Of a stretch of DNA of 64,000 bases, positions 12,701 to 24,700 are shown one piece after another. The position numbers were made by a program, and so were the translations under genes. The number at the start of each line of letters is the position of its first letter. Within the stretch, counting starts at the first letter, position 1. Below the pieces are notes generated by a model. It had not been told where the DNA came from. It worked only from the letters and a program-made list of their open reading frames with translations, and ran no database searches. The stretch comes from Mytilus edulis (taxonomy: Eukaryota; Mollusca; Bivalvia; Mytilida; Mytilidae): NCBI RefSeq assembly GCF_963676685.1, contig NC_092346.1, forward strand, positions 32,873,133-32,937,132, read 5' to 3'.

Positions 12701-15700
12701 TGTCACCAACCGAATAAGGCTTGGCACCGAGTTAGGAAATACATGAGCCACAAGACGGGTTAAAGAGAACCGTGGTGTGGTGGTTAGTGCATCGGACTAC
12801 TAACACAAAGGTTCCTGGTTCGATTCCCGTTCCGTGATGAAAATTTCAGGGACTGAATTTTCGGCTCTTCCTTGACACCATTTGTGACTGAGTATGGTCT
12901 GACCCGTGTTAAGAGAGAGCCATATCTCTTGCACGTTAAACACACCTATGTAGATTTCGAAAAAGAGCAGGCTAATGCCGCTACAAGGCAGCACTCGCAT
13001 CCGCAAAGTGGAAAGCGATTAATTTAAATTGCAAAACTTGTTTCCCAATCCACTATAAATAAATATATTTAAACTAAGAAGGGTGTCACATGTGGAACAT
13101 GATCTGCCTACCCTTTGGGAGCCCCTGAGTTCACTCAATATTTTTTGTTGGGGGGGTTGTGTTACTCAATCTGTAGTTTTATATGTTATGTTTTGAATAC
13201 TGTTGCTTGTCTTGTTCGTTTTTTGCCCGGCTTTGTCAGTTCGTTTTTAATTATGAGTTTGATGTCCCTTTGAAATATTTCGTCACTATTCAAGTAGTAA
13301 AAGGTTTAAAAATTACAGATCAGTGTAGCTAAATGTATCATGTTAACGATTTGGTTCTATATATATATCACTGTGGGCAAATGTAGTCATTTTCACGGAT
13401 ATTTGTCTTATTGCGTTAATCTTCTTCACTTTACTTTGAGTGGATTTTTTGGCCGATTTTCATTACTGCAAGTTAATGTCTTTAAAGTAAAATAATACCA
13501 AAGGGACAATCAACATCTCAAACCATGAATGAAATAAAGTTAATTAAAACCATGAACAAAATAAAATTAAAGTCCAAGAGACGAACAACAGTCCAAAAAA
13601 GATAGCATACCATGAAAACGAACACTCCTAAAACAGCGAATGATCTTATGAGGTCAGGATGGGTATTTAACTTTTTCATTTTGTTATTTCACAACTGCTT
13701 ATAGTGTTTTACATACACAATGACATGATTTTGTATTTTTAAAGCTTATGTAGAAAATACTCAAAGCATCTTTTATTCAAATAATGAAAGCGATTAAACT
13801 TCTAAACACATTTAATTTGACTTACTATAACACGATTATAAACTAAACAAGAATCAGCCGCATTCTATTTAGTTCGTTTACATCCCGCTTTAAACAACCA
13901 AGTGTTTCTGAACAAGGTTACTTATTTCAATCTTGCCTACGATTTAGTCGCAAAGTAATGTTTGAATTTAAACATGATTACAAAAAGTAAAATAGTTTGA
14001 CTTCGTAAAAAACATATTTTAACCTCAATTACCTCGCATGTCTTCTTTTCTTACTTTAAATACCCCTTCTTTTATTATGGAAAATCATTCTCCTCCCTGA
14101 TATTCACAATTAGCGATGTGCTATTTTAACATAGATTAACAAAATGATCGCTATTTGCAGATGGCAGATTTTTGGGCAACTGCAAATACTTTTAATAGAA
14201 GGCTGTTCCATGAACAATAATTAATAATTGCATCTTAAAATTCCAAAACAAATATTCCTTGACCTAAAACATATACAATTATCTATTTTTTTAGCATACA
14301 AATATCGATTCCCCAAGATATATTTTGCTTTTTGAATAATTTTTAATTTTTTTTAGGATTTGTGATAAATTTCAATTTTTCGGGAAATTTTTAGCATCGA
14401 ATCTCTTATTTTTTGTTTGATTTGGATATTATGTATCATGTTCCATAAAGTTCATATGATCTTTTGGACTATTTTATGGTACAAGAATTAGAAAATGGCG
14501 TTTTATTTAGTAATCGCAAAAATTGGAATGTTTTTTCATGACCTTTGACCTTGATTTAACAAAAATTGCACCTTACGATTTTTTTACGACCGGGCAAAAC
14601 AGAAAGTACAGATTAACAGCTTTCGAATGATATATAATACAGCCGTGTGTTAGGTTGGTGCATTAAAGTCGTTAACTAAGCGTCTTTTTGAAATAAGTCA
14701 CTCGCCTATTAGTTCACATGTTCATTTAATTGTAAACTCATAAAAAATAAATGCCAAATAAATTAGGGTTTTGACCAGATTTCACAGTTCACTGAATATG
14801 AAAATGTGGTAGTATGATCAGGGCATGGAGACAGATAGACACATATTCTTGTTAAGACTACTTTCTTTTTTTGGTCCTTTTTGGTTTTATCTGTCCTTCA
14901 ATGTTTAATTTGTGTATTTGGTTTTAGACTTTCATTTTTTTTTGGCCTTTAGCATCACTGAAGTGAATAGATTTTGTACATTTTTAAATTTGATTTCTTA
15001 GCATAAAATCAGTAGCATATATAAGACCGTTATACAATTTTCTTTCAATATCTTATAATTATTTTTTATTTCTGTTTTAAAATAGATTTTAATGGATTAT
15101 TCTGGAGGTGCTAGTCTCAACATACATATAACAGAATCACGTCCATTGTCAGTAGATATCATTAAAGCTTACACAGAGGAGATTTTGTATGGATTAGAGT
15201 ATTTACACAAAAAAGATGTGGTACATAAGTACCTAAGGGTAGGTAACTGATGTTCAAATTCTATTCAAAGTGTATGCTTGTTCAATTAAATATGAATAAT
15301 ATGGGGGAGGGAGGTATTATTGTCTATGCGACAGCAATCCACCAACACAATAGACAACATAAGCAATATCTTTAACATTTGACTAGTGATTTTTAGGTTG
15401 AAGCAATTTTTTTTTATTTGGATCGATAAATAATTAAATCATACCGAGACAAACATACAGTTTAAATCATTTTAGAGGCAATACAAAATGAATTAATGCT
15501 GTATGTAACAAACAATGCTTGCTTATTCTTCAAGCAAGCTCAAAGTAAACTATCAGCTGATAAAGAGCGTGTACCTTCTTCATACCTCTGCAATTGCATG
15601 AAAAACATAATCTTGTGCAATACCTTAAATTTATATCAGAATCAAACTGATAGAATTAAAATAAAATTGATACTTTAAAAAAAAAAGACACAGTGATTTC

Positions 15701-18700
15701 ACAGCAATCTTATATATAGTGTTGGATAATCGGTTGAAATTACCAACCGATTATCTATTACAATCGTTTGACAGCAACCAACCGACTATCGGTTATAATC
15801 GCATCAGAATACTATGCCCTTTTTTAAAATGAAAATATGCATTTTAGTCTCATTGGTCATGTCTAATGTGTATATTCCATTTCATTGCAGAGTGTTATAT
15901 GTTAATATTTGATCTTCTGTTTCCTTTTCATATTTTTATTTTATTTAGCAATTATAAAAATGAATTAATTAGAATCCAGATTCAGATTGAACATATTTTA
16001 TCTCATAATTACAACATTAATTACCAAAAGTGACACTAACTTTTCTAAATTTCAATGGTGTAACTCGCATTATAATTTCAATAACTTAGCAGTATAAACA
16101 TTTGAATGTTTCACATTAAGAAAAGATATATATAAAGTATTTTACTTTAAGGAATTCAAGATTAACAGAAAAAAATAAAACAATGCATTTGCATTGAAAT
16201 ATATACAGTAAACAAAGAGGATCCAGCCAATGTCTGTTAATTCGTGTAGAATCCTTTTTTTCACTTTTATGATCATCATTTTTCTGTCAATTGTGTCATT
16301 CGAGCGTCTGAACTTATAATTGCAAGAATGCGGAATTATTACATAGTTGAACCGTATCCGATCCGTGATTCTAATGTATTTCAATGGCAGACAAATTTCA
16401 GAAAATTTACAAAAATAAACGATGTTTGACAAGCAATTTGGGATGGAATATGACTTTTTTGACGCTACTATTAAATGGATAAAACATTGATAAAAGGCAA
16501 TTTGCGACACGCTCTAATGAAGTAAAGAAATTATTTTGTCTAAAATCTGAATGATTTCATGTACGCTCTCAAGTAACAAGTATCCGTATTGAGAGAGTAT
16601 TTCATACAAAGTTATTTATTTTAAAGATCAATCTTTATATATATAGTCAATGCTTTTGTCATGTTTTAAAGGGGAAAAAATGGTTTTGTTTTTAATTATA
16701 GGATGTTTGACATTGTTATTGTCATCCGACTGATATTTTTCGTTACAATTTGTTTGACTGAGCAAATAATTGCAAACCGCAAACGGACCGGAAGTTGAAA
16801 CGCAAAAAGCTCTGAAACTATAACGACAATCGATTGAACAAAATCCCAATCGATTATCGACATCGTGAGGCCATACCAACTGGTTTCCGACTTATTCCGA
16901 TCATCTGAACAACACTGCTTATATATATAAATAATATTACTTGAGATAGATAAGTGATGAGCTAGAAAAAAGCACAGAGACAATCTTGGTAAATTAAAGG
17001 AGTATGGCCACGAAGGGTTAAAAACGGCAGTCTCAGAAATTTACGAAATAACTGCAGAATGATCACTTACTAGTGTAGTTCACAAAATGATAACCATTAG
17101 ACTTGTAGCTGCGGTTGGATAATTGTCCGGGGCGTCAGAAAAGACTAAGGTTCAATAGAATTTAAGCCATTTTGTGCGTAACGTTAAAATTGATTTCTAT
17201 CTTTTTTTTAACGTTTTCACCACAAGAACTTTTGTACAAAATATTCCTTGAATCTCGTCCATATTTATTGGTGTTTTTTTTTTAACTATATCAACTTACT
17301 AGTATTTAAAAGGTTTAAGCTGCACGTAAGTGCTTCACTTAAATGTTGTATAAGTGGCCAGTATACTCGTTATCTGCATTGATATTCACAAAATATAAAT
17401 CGCAGAGACCACGTAAACAAACATATTTCTATAGCATAGATTAAATTAAAAGTCATAAATGATTTCTTTGTCAGAAGGAAATTAGATTGAAAGCTGTAAA
17501 ATATCTTGGCGAGCGATGTACAATCGGAAAAATGTATGATCACACCACAACATCTTATTTGTATATGTGTATTTTCAAGTACGGAAGTAAAGGATAAACA
17601 GAAAGAAATTGTTTAAAGACAGTACATTAAATTTCATGTGCATGTACTTCATAATCATATAACACATTATATTTGTATTTAAGTCATCAGACACTAGAAC
17701 CACACGTGCACTCATAAACATCATTCTCATTCCAGAAGAATACAAGTCATGCTTGCTACATGTTATTTGTTTTTCGTTCATTGTTTTATAAATACTTAGT
17801 AAATTAGACCGTTAGTTTTCTGTATTACAATTGTAATTATAGCCGACTATGCGGTATTGGCTTTGCTTATTGCTGAAGGCTATACGGTGACCTATACTGT
17901 TAATTTCTGTGTTATTTGGTCTTATGAGGAGTTGTCTCATTGGCGATCATACCGTTTTTTTTTTTTAATTTTTACTCTCAAATAAATATTTAGAATTAAA
18001 TATTTGAAAGAACGCTAGTTTCTTTATATACTGCCATTTATACATTACTGACATTATATAGTACTGCTCTCTCCATTTGTACCTAAACTGAAGTGAATGA
18101 AATATTTAGTCACCTGTGAAAATGAAATATAATTGCTTCAAATAGTTCGATAAATCCTTTTTATAGTTTCCAAAAACTTTTTTGCTAGACAAAGTAATAG
18201 TTCAAAGGCAGTGGCTATTTTTCCAGATCTATATGCTTTATGATTTTTATGTTTCAATTGTTTTACAGCATAGTTTAAAAATCTGAGATTTCATTTTTAT
18301 GCATACCTGTAGCATTTAAATGATTTTAGAAATAATTTCAACTACATTTTTTTATTAAATATAATTTCATTGCTTCCAAATTGATCTACAATAGTTTTTA
18401 TTTTTATTCCTTTTTTTTCAAAATTTTTACTCAGAAATGTTTTAAAACGTTTATATGTATCTCAAATATTGTTACACTTATCTTCTTCACCTAAATGACG
18501 AATACTAGTAATAATTTAATTCTTTTATGACAATGCTTATTTTCGTAGTACTTTTCTAAAGTTAACATTCATTCTTTACAAAGAACCGGCAACATAACAA
18601 CTTAACTATATTGCAGGTGTCATTGCTATCGAAATATGCTATTTTGCTCGTTTTAATTAAGATATTTTTTAAATCAAAATTAGCCACTGCCACTATAGAA

Positions 18701-21700
18701 TGCTCATTTTCAGTTATCTATTATTAAGATTTAATCATTCAGCATTAAATCAATTTAATAAATTGAGAGTATCGTCTGCTAAACTAGAGTTAACTTTTCT
18801 TTAATTTTGATGGACTTAAGCGTCTTTTGTTAACCTACATTTTTCATAAGCGGTTTTCCCGCTTTTATTTGGTATAAAATTGCATGCTTTTCGTGATTTG
18901 TTCATTGCGTGATTTGAACTCTGAAGGAACACAAAAAGGACAGGTAGATTCGGACATAAGATAAGTACATAATGTTTTATTGATAGTTAGATTAGTTACT
19001 GCAATTGTATTTTCCGGATTATTTTTATTTCTGTAATTTGTAAAAGAAATTATTTGATTTTAAATGAAAGTTATTTCTTGCAAATAGTTCGATTCATTAA
19101 TTCAATTTTTCTCTCACTTGAATAGCATATTACACGGAACAAACTATATTCTAATAATAATAGTTATGTTATATTGTGCACACTTATATTTCATTGACTA
19201 GCATTAAAATTAAATGCTTTACTACAGGTGATATATTTTGTTTTAAATGTATTAGCGATACACTTTGAACAGGTAATAATATTACAATGTATGTTGTGTA
19301 TGCCGTGTTATCATTAACATGACCGGAAACGTTACATGATTTATACATGTGTGTTTAATTTGCGGAAACATAGTTTAATTAAGTTAAGCTTGGTAATAGA
19401 AGCTATCAAACGTTTTTAAAACGATGTGTATTTTGTTAAGAAAGCACACATCGTAGCTGTTTTGAGTTATGTTTTTATAATAAACTTCATTTGTTTTGAT
19501 GCAAAAAAATATTTCAAAAGTTTAGTTAAGACTACGCAGTGTAAACATTTTGGTATTTCAAGTTATTTAAATTTGAGTAATTAATTCATTTATCTTATGT
19601 TAAATTCATACATGTTTAAATATGATCTGGACTTTTAAGACTTGATGCATGTATCTAATCTGTATTTATGATTATAATAGTTATAACAATGCCAAGAGGT
19701 AGAGGTAGACGTCGCCGACAGGACCAGGTTAGAGGTCCGGAGCTTCGGGTTAGGAGGGCTCCCAGGGAAGTACAACAGCCACAACCAGTTGTGAGAAACG
19801 TGGGAAGGCGTCCGCCAGCTGATGTAGAGCAAGAAGCATATATAGAAAGAAGACAGCGGGTTGATGAACCCGAATTAGTTGCCATGCAACCTGTTGACAT
19901 TCGAGTGAATGAGCCGCAATTAGCTGCATTAGGTGAGATAAATGAAGTTTATGATGAACCTCTAATGTTACCTGGCTTTAATGAAGTTGACATATTTATA
20001 AGCCAAAAACTTAAGGACAAAATTTGGAATTTTGAATACATTGATTTGTCTCTTATGCACCGTAAGAATTTTAACAGCCAAACAAATAATGAAAACACAA
20101 TTGGCATCAATGAGGGTATGCTTGTTATTCAAAACAAAGTTAAAAAACCTCATACTGTTAGTTCTGTTGAAGATTGGACTGATTCATTTATTGCCTATGC
20201 CCAGGTCCTTATCGAAAGATATCCTGGAAAGGCAAGTGAACTTTTCTCGTATATGTCCATAATAAGGGGTGCAGCAGCTGATCATTCTTTTGAAAAATGC
20301 TATTCTTATGACCAACAATTCCGTTTAAGGGTATCAAGGGATCATACAAAGAAATGGTCATCCATAGATGGTTTTTTGTGGTTACGTATTTTAACTGCCA
20401 GTACTCCAAAACAACAACACGCTGATGTTAGTAATAAATGCTACGATTTTAATTTTAAAGGTTTTTGCAACAAACGCAATTGCCAATACAGACATGCATG
20501 TCTCAAATGTGGTTTAGATCACTCTTCCTTAAGATGTCGTCGATTTATGGACAATGAAATTGATACTGATCCATCTAGGTATAATAGGAATGACATTGCA
20601 CCTTTCCAAAACAACTCTGCTAATAGACAAAACCCAAAAGGAAGTTTTAACAAAAGATAATTTACATATAATTTAAATGAACTCTTGTCTAATGCTGATT
20701 TACATTAATTTTGTATGCTGACAGTGCAGGTGGTTTTTTCTTGGGTTGTGCAGTTTATTCAAATGGGTCATGATCATTTTCAAAATAGCCATATAATTGG
20801 GACAAAGTTTTATTAGTTGACATCACTTATTTAAAAATAATACCTATGCTTTAGTCATCTTTTTATTCATTTAAATGAATTTCATTGTGGTAATTTGGCT
20901 ATTGTTGCAATTTGAAATATAACAATTATAAGCTTCAAACAGCATGTAACTTCGCATTTGCTGCATTTTTACGTGCGAGTGAACTTGCCACTCCATCACA
21001 TGTTGAACATACATTGTAGGCGAGATATATATATTGATCATGTAAAGTCAGCTTTTTATTACTATAGGTTTTTCTGAACTGATAAAAAAGGGAGATCCAT
21101 TACTTTAAAAGTTTGTTGATCAAAATAAACAAATGAGATTTGTCCTCTACATTTACGTACTTTTTTCCAAATAAGACCTGGAAATAATGGTCCGCTTTTA
21201 TACATATAAATGGGAAATCCTTTATAAGAGTTCAGTTTCAAATTGGTTTGAACATAGGACTCCGGTCAAGTGAATAAATGTTGAGTTGTACACGTTGCTT
21301 ATATTTGCATTGTTGTATAGTATGGTTGTTCTACTACCTTGAACTGTTGTATAGTATGGTTGATATACTACTTTGAACTGTTGTATAGTATGGATGATAT
21401 ACTACGTTGAACTGTTGTATAGTATGGTTGATATACTACGTTGAACTGTTGTATAGTATGGTTGATATACTACGTTGAACTGTTGTATAGTATGGTTGAT
21501 ATACTACGTTGAACTGTTGTATAGTATGGTTGATATACTACGTTGAATTTTGTATAGTATGGTTGATATACTACGTTGAATTTTGTATAGTATGGTTGAT
21601 ATACTACGTTGAACTGTTGTATAGTATGGTTGATATACTACGTTGAACTGTTGTATAGTATGGTTGATATACTACGTTGAACTGTGGTATAGTATAGTTC

Positions 21701-24700
21701 ATAAACATGTACTACGTTGAACTGCTGTAAGTATGGTTGATCTACTACGTTCAATTGATATGGTTGAATTTAAAAACCTATGTAATTTCAGAATTTGTTT
21801 AAGTGTGAATTTTTTGTCATGGATTGATAAATTTTGTTTGGCGATGCTCACAAACGGAGTTTGCTAGCATTTGGCTGAATTTATCACAGTTGGCGTCTGG
21901 TAGCCCAGTTGCCATTTGGAGAAAACATATGATGGTTGCCCTTCAATGTTTTTATCTTGGACATTAATGAGAAATTGTCGATGAATGCAAATTCGTTGGC
22001 CGGTTGATACATAGTTGAACTGTCCTAATAAATCCATGACAAAAAATTGCCAAAATTCAAACTTACTATTTGTTGTTTTTTATTATGATCATATATTAGT
22101 TTGTCTTACAATTTGTTCACATTTGTATAACGAAGGTAATCTGGAGTCGTTGGAAATATTACGAGGGATTTCAACGAATTTGGGTTATCTTTTATCTGGT
22201 ATATCGTATTCCTAAATTGACTTCTGTTGGTTTCTTTCGAATATTTAATAATAAGATTTAATCATTCAGCATTAAATCAATTTAATAAATTGAGAGTATC
22301 GTCTGCTAAACTAGAGTTAACTTTTCTTTAATTTTGATGGACTTAAGCGTCTTTTGTTAACCTACATTTTTCATAAGCGGTTTTCCCGCTTTTATTTGGT
22401 ATAAAATTGCATGCTTTTCGTGATTTGTTCATTGCGTGATTTGAACTCTGAAGGAACACAAAAACCCACCCTATCCCACCCTTTAGAATATTTTTTCTGC
22501 TGTTTGTTGTATATTTTCAGATATTGCCAAAAGAAGCGTCATGGATTGGACAGAATTTTTACTGAATACATAGTTTTACTGAAGGGCTGAATTTATCACA
22601 GTTGGCGTCTGGTAGCCCAGTTGCCATTTGGAGAAAACATATGATGGTTGCCCTTCAATGTTTTTATCTTGGACATTAATGAGAAATTGTCGATGAATGC
22701 AAATTCGTTGGCCGGTTGATACATAGTTGAACTGTCCTAATAAATCCATGACAAAAAATTGCCAAAATTCAAACTTACTATTTGTTGTTTTTTATTATGA
22801 TCATATATTAGTTTGTCTTACAATTTGTTCACATTTGTATAACGAAGGTAATCTGGAGTCGTTGGAAATATTACGAGGGATTTCAACGAATTTGGGTTAT
22901 CTTTTATCTGGTATATCGTATTCCTAAATTGACTTCTGTTGGTTTCTTTCGAATATTTAATAATGACGATTTCATTAAGCAATTCAGCTATATTCAATTA
23001 AATCTACCCGACTTTTGCATGTTTCTATCAATTACGTTTTAAAAGAACTAATACTTTTTTTATAATTTTAATATAAGTAGTATAGTTAAAGGGAATTAAC
23101 AACGAGATATAGAAAAACAAATCAGTTTTTGTTCGGTCATTAATGAAAGTGAAATAGTGGAATGATAATTCACATTTAGCAGCCACTTTGCATCAGTTTT
23201 GTCAACATCAGCAAAGAAACGTCGCCAGTAAATTATTCACTTGAAAGTGGATAATTCGGCATTAAATTCGTATTCATGTGAATGTCAGTTGAATAACTAA
23301 ACTGGAGAAGGGTTACGCATAAACTAGACGTGTTCAGAAGTTAAAAGAAAAAGAACATTTACATTGGAAGTGAAACAAGGAGAAACAATTTGGTTCACTG
23401 AATCGATCTACAAAAACTCATTCTTATACCGTTAAACCTACAATATAGAATCAAACAGACCTAGAAAAAATCCAATTGCATGAGTTCGATATCTATCTAT
23501 ATCTATGTTTTATCTTGATATTGAGTTATATGACCGTCGGCAGTCTTCGGAAGTTGGACACGATGATTAATTAGATTGCGTCTAGACTAAAATACACACC
23601 AAATGATGATTCATACTATAGTTTAGACCGTTGGGTTTACTGTTTAATACCTTGTTCACACGTACATTTAATTCGAATTGAATTCGAATCGAATTCGCCA
23701 ATAGTGTTTAAACACTCTTCTTTAATTTTTTAATTCGAATTGATTCGAATTATCCAATTCGCATATTAGAAAAACGCTTTTGTCAATAGGAAGTAAAAGT
23801 TAACGTCGTCTGGACAGTTTAGCGAATTTGACGTGCATTGCAATTTGAATTAGAATTGACGTGAGGACATAAAACGTTTCAAATGCAAATTAAACTAATT
23901 CGAATTAGTTAATGCGAATTGAATTCGAATTATGTGTGAACTCAGCATAAATGGTTTTACACTATCAATTTTTGGGTTCTTTATAGCTTGTTGTTCGGTG
24001 TGAGCCAAGGCTCCGTGTTGAAGGCCGTACATTGACCTATAATGAGTTACTTTTATAAATTGTTATTTGGATGGAGAGTTGTTTCATTGGCACTCACACA
24101 ATATCTAACTATATCTATCGACTCTATGCAACGTAAATTGTTTATTTTATGGTGTTTTTTTTTAATTTGGATGTACGTTTTAGTATGTTATTAGTCGAAT
24201 AGGAGAAATTGTGAGAAATCCGGGAATACGATCGACAGCTAATGCCCCTATAGGTTTCAGACTGAAATACTGTTACTGCATTGTCAATTTATTCTTAATT
24301 ATATTTTATCTTGTAATCTTAACTCGTTTTACTCGTGTTGAAAGTGTTTCAGTATTCCCAGTATTTCACATACAACTATAATTCTTATCTGGAAAAAAGT
24401 TTGATTGTTTTAGTTATTATTCTTATTATCATGTGGTCAAACTCAACAGATTCTTGCCTCAATCCGTATGAAAATAACAAGATCTGATATTATTACAAAA
24501 AAGACTACTTTCAACCAGATACCAAATGACGTGCATGGATTCATTTTAAAGGTAATAAAAATCCATGAATATCAGTTTTTTTTTAATTTGGCGTTGATTG
24601 TAGCAACATAATTGTATGTAACTAAGCTGCGTTTATTCAAGTAATATATTATCTATAACTATAATTAACATACTGTGAACTTTTTCTCGGGTAAACGCCA

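Larger units (their letters stand above)
10884..14708. mobile_element. 3.8 kb long-terminal-inverted-repeat element
   Basis: The ends are perfect inverted repeats for 14 bp (TAGGCGAGTGACTT) and remain clearly related further in: 'aatgcacctacctaacacac' and 'cgtacggtgcaattt' on the left recur reversed at about 14560-14670. Homology continues to the 'cagttgcccaaaa' / 'ttttgggcaactg' blocks near 11347 and 14170, so the arms are roughly 500 bp with indels. The flanks are TTA on both sides (10881-10883 and 14709-14711), a 3 bp duplication of the TWA type used by PIF/Harbinger elements. I see no transposase. Its interior holds another mussel repeat with a SINE in it. Confidence 0.65.
6025..15085 (+). 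other. GCN2 intron 5 (9.1 kb)
   Basis: This intron hosts the dispersed repeats at 6430-6730 and 7250-7460, a 'caatcaatcaatcaaac' simple-sequence patch near 7870-8290, the antisense TRIM-like gene and the long-TIR element. The remaining sequence shows nothing I can support as a gene. Confidence 0.7.
18725..22964 (+). mobile_element. Non-autonomous DIRS-order (Ngaro/PAT-like) element with split direct repeats
   Basis: Two pairs of direct repeats interlock: A1 18725-18937 with A2 22252-22464 (213 bp, identical by eye), and B1 21873-22252 with B2 22585-22964 (380 bp). The order is A1 - ORF - B1 - A2 - B2, the arrangement of split direct repeats in Ngaro/PAT-type tyrosine-recombinase retrotransposons. 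There is one ORF, a Gag-like zinc-finger protein; no reverse transcriptase, RNase H or tyrosine recombinase is present. B1 abuts A2 directly, while a 120 bp segment separates A2 from B2. No target duplication is apparent, as expected for recombinase-based integration. Family assignment rests on layout only and is an inference. Confidence 0.62.

Noticed and set aside
12817-12827. B-box-like GGTTCGATTCC as a tRNA gene
   Set aside because: The head is too degenerate to fold as a tRNA and continues into a SINE body; it is a SINE promoter remnant.
16142-16510. 122-codon minus-strand frame
   Set aside because: No recognisable domain, low-complexity hydrophobic end, no supporting splice or promoter context.
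22015-22927. Two identical 66-codon frames
   Set aside because: They are identical because they sit in repeats B1 and B2; no domain, and the frame has no support beyond the repeat identity.
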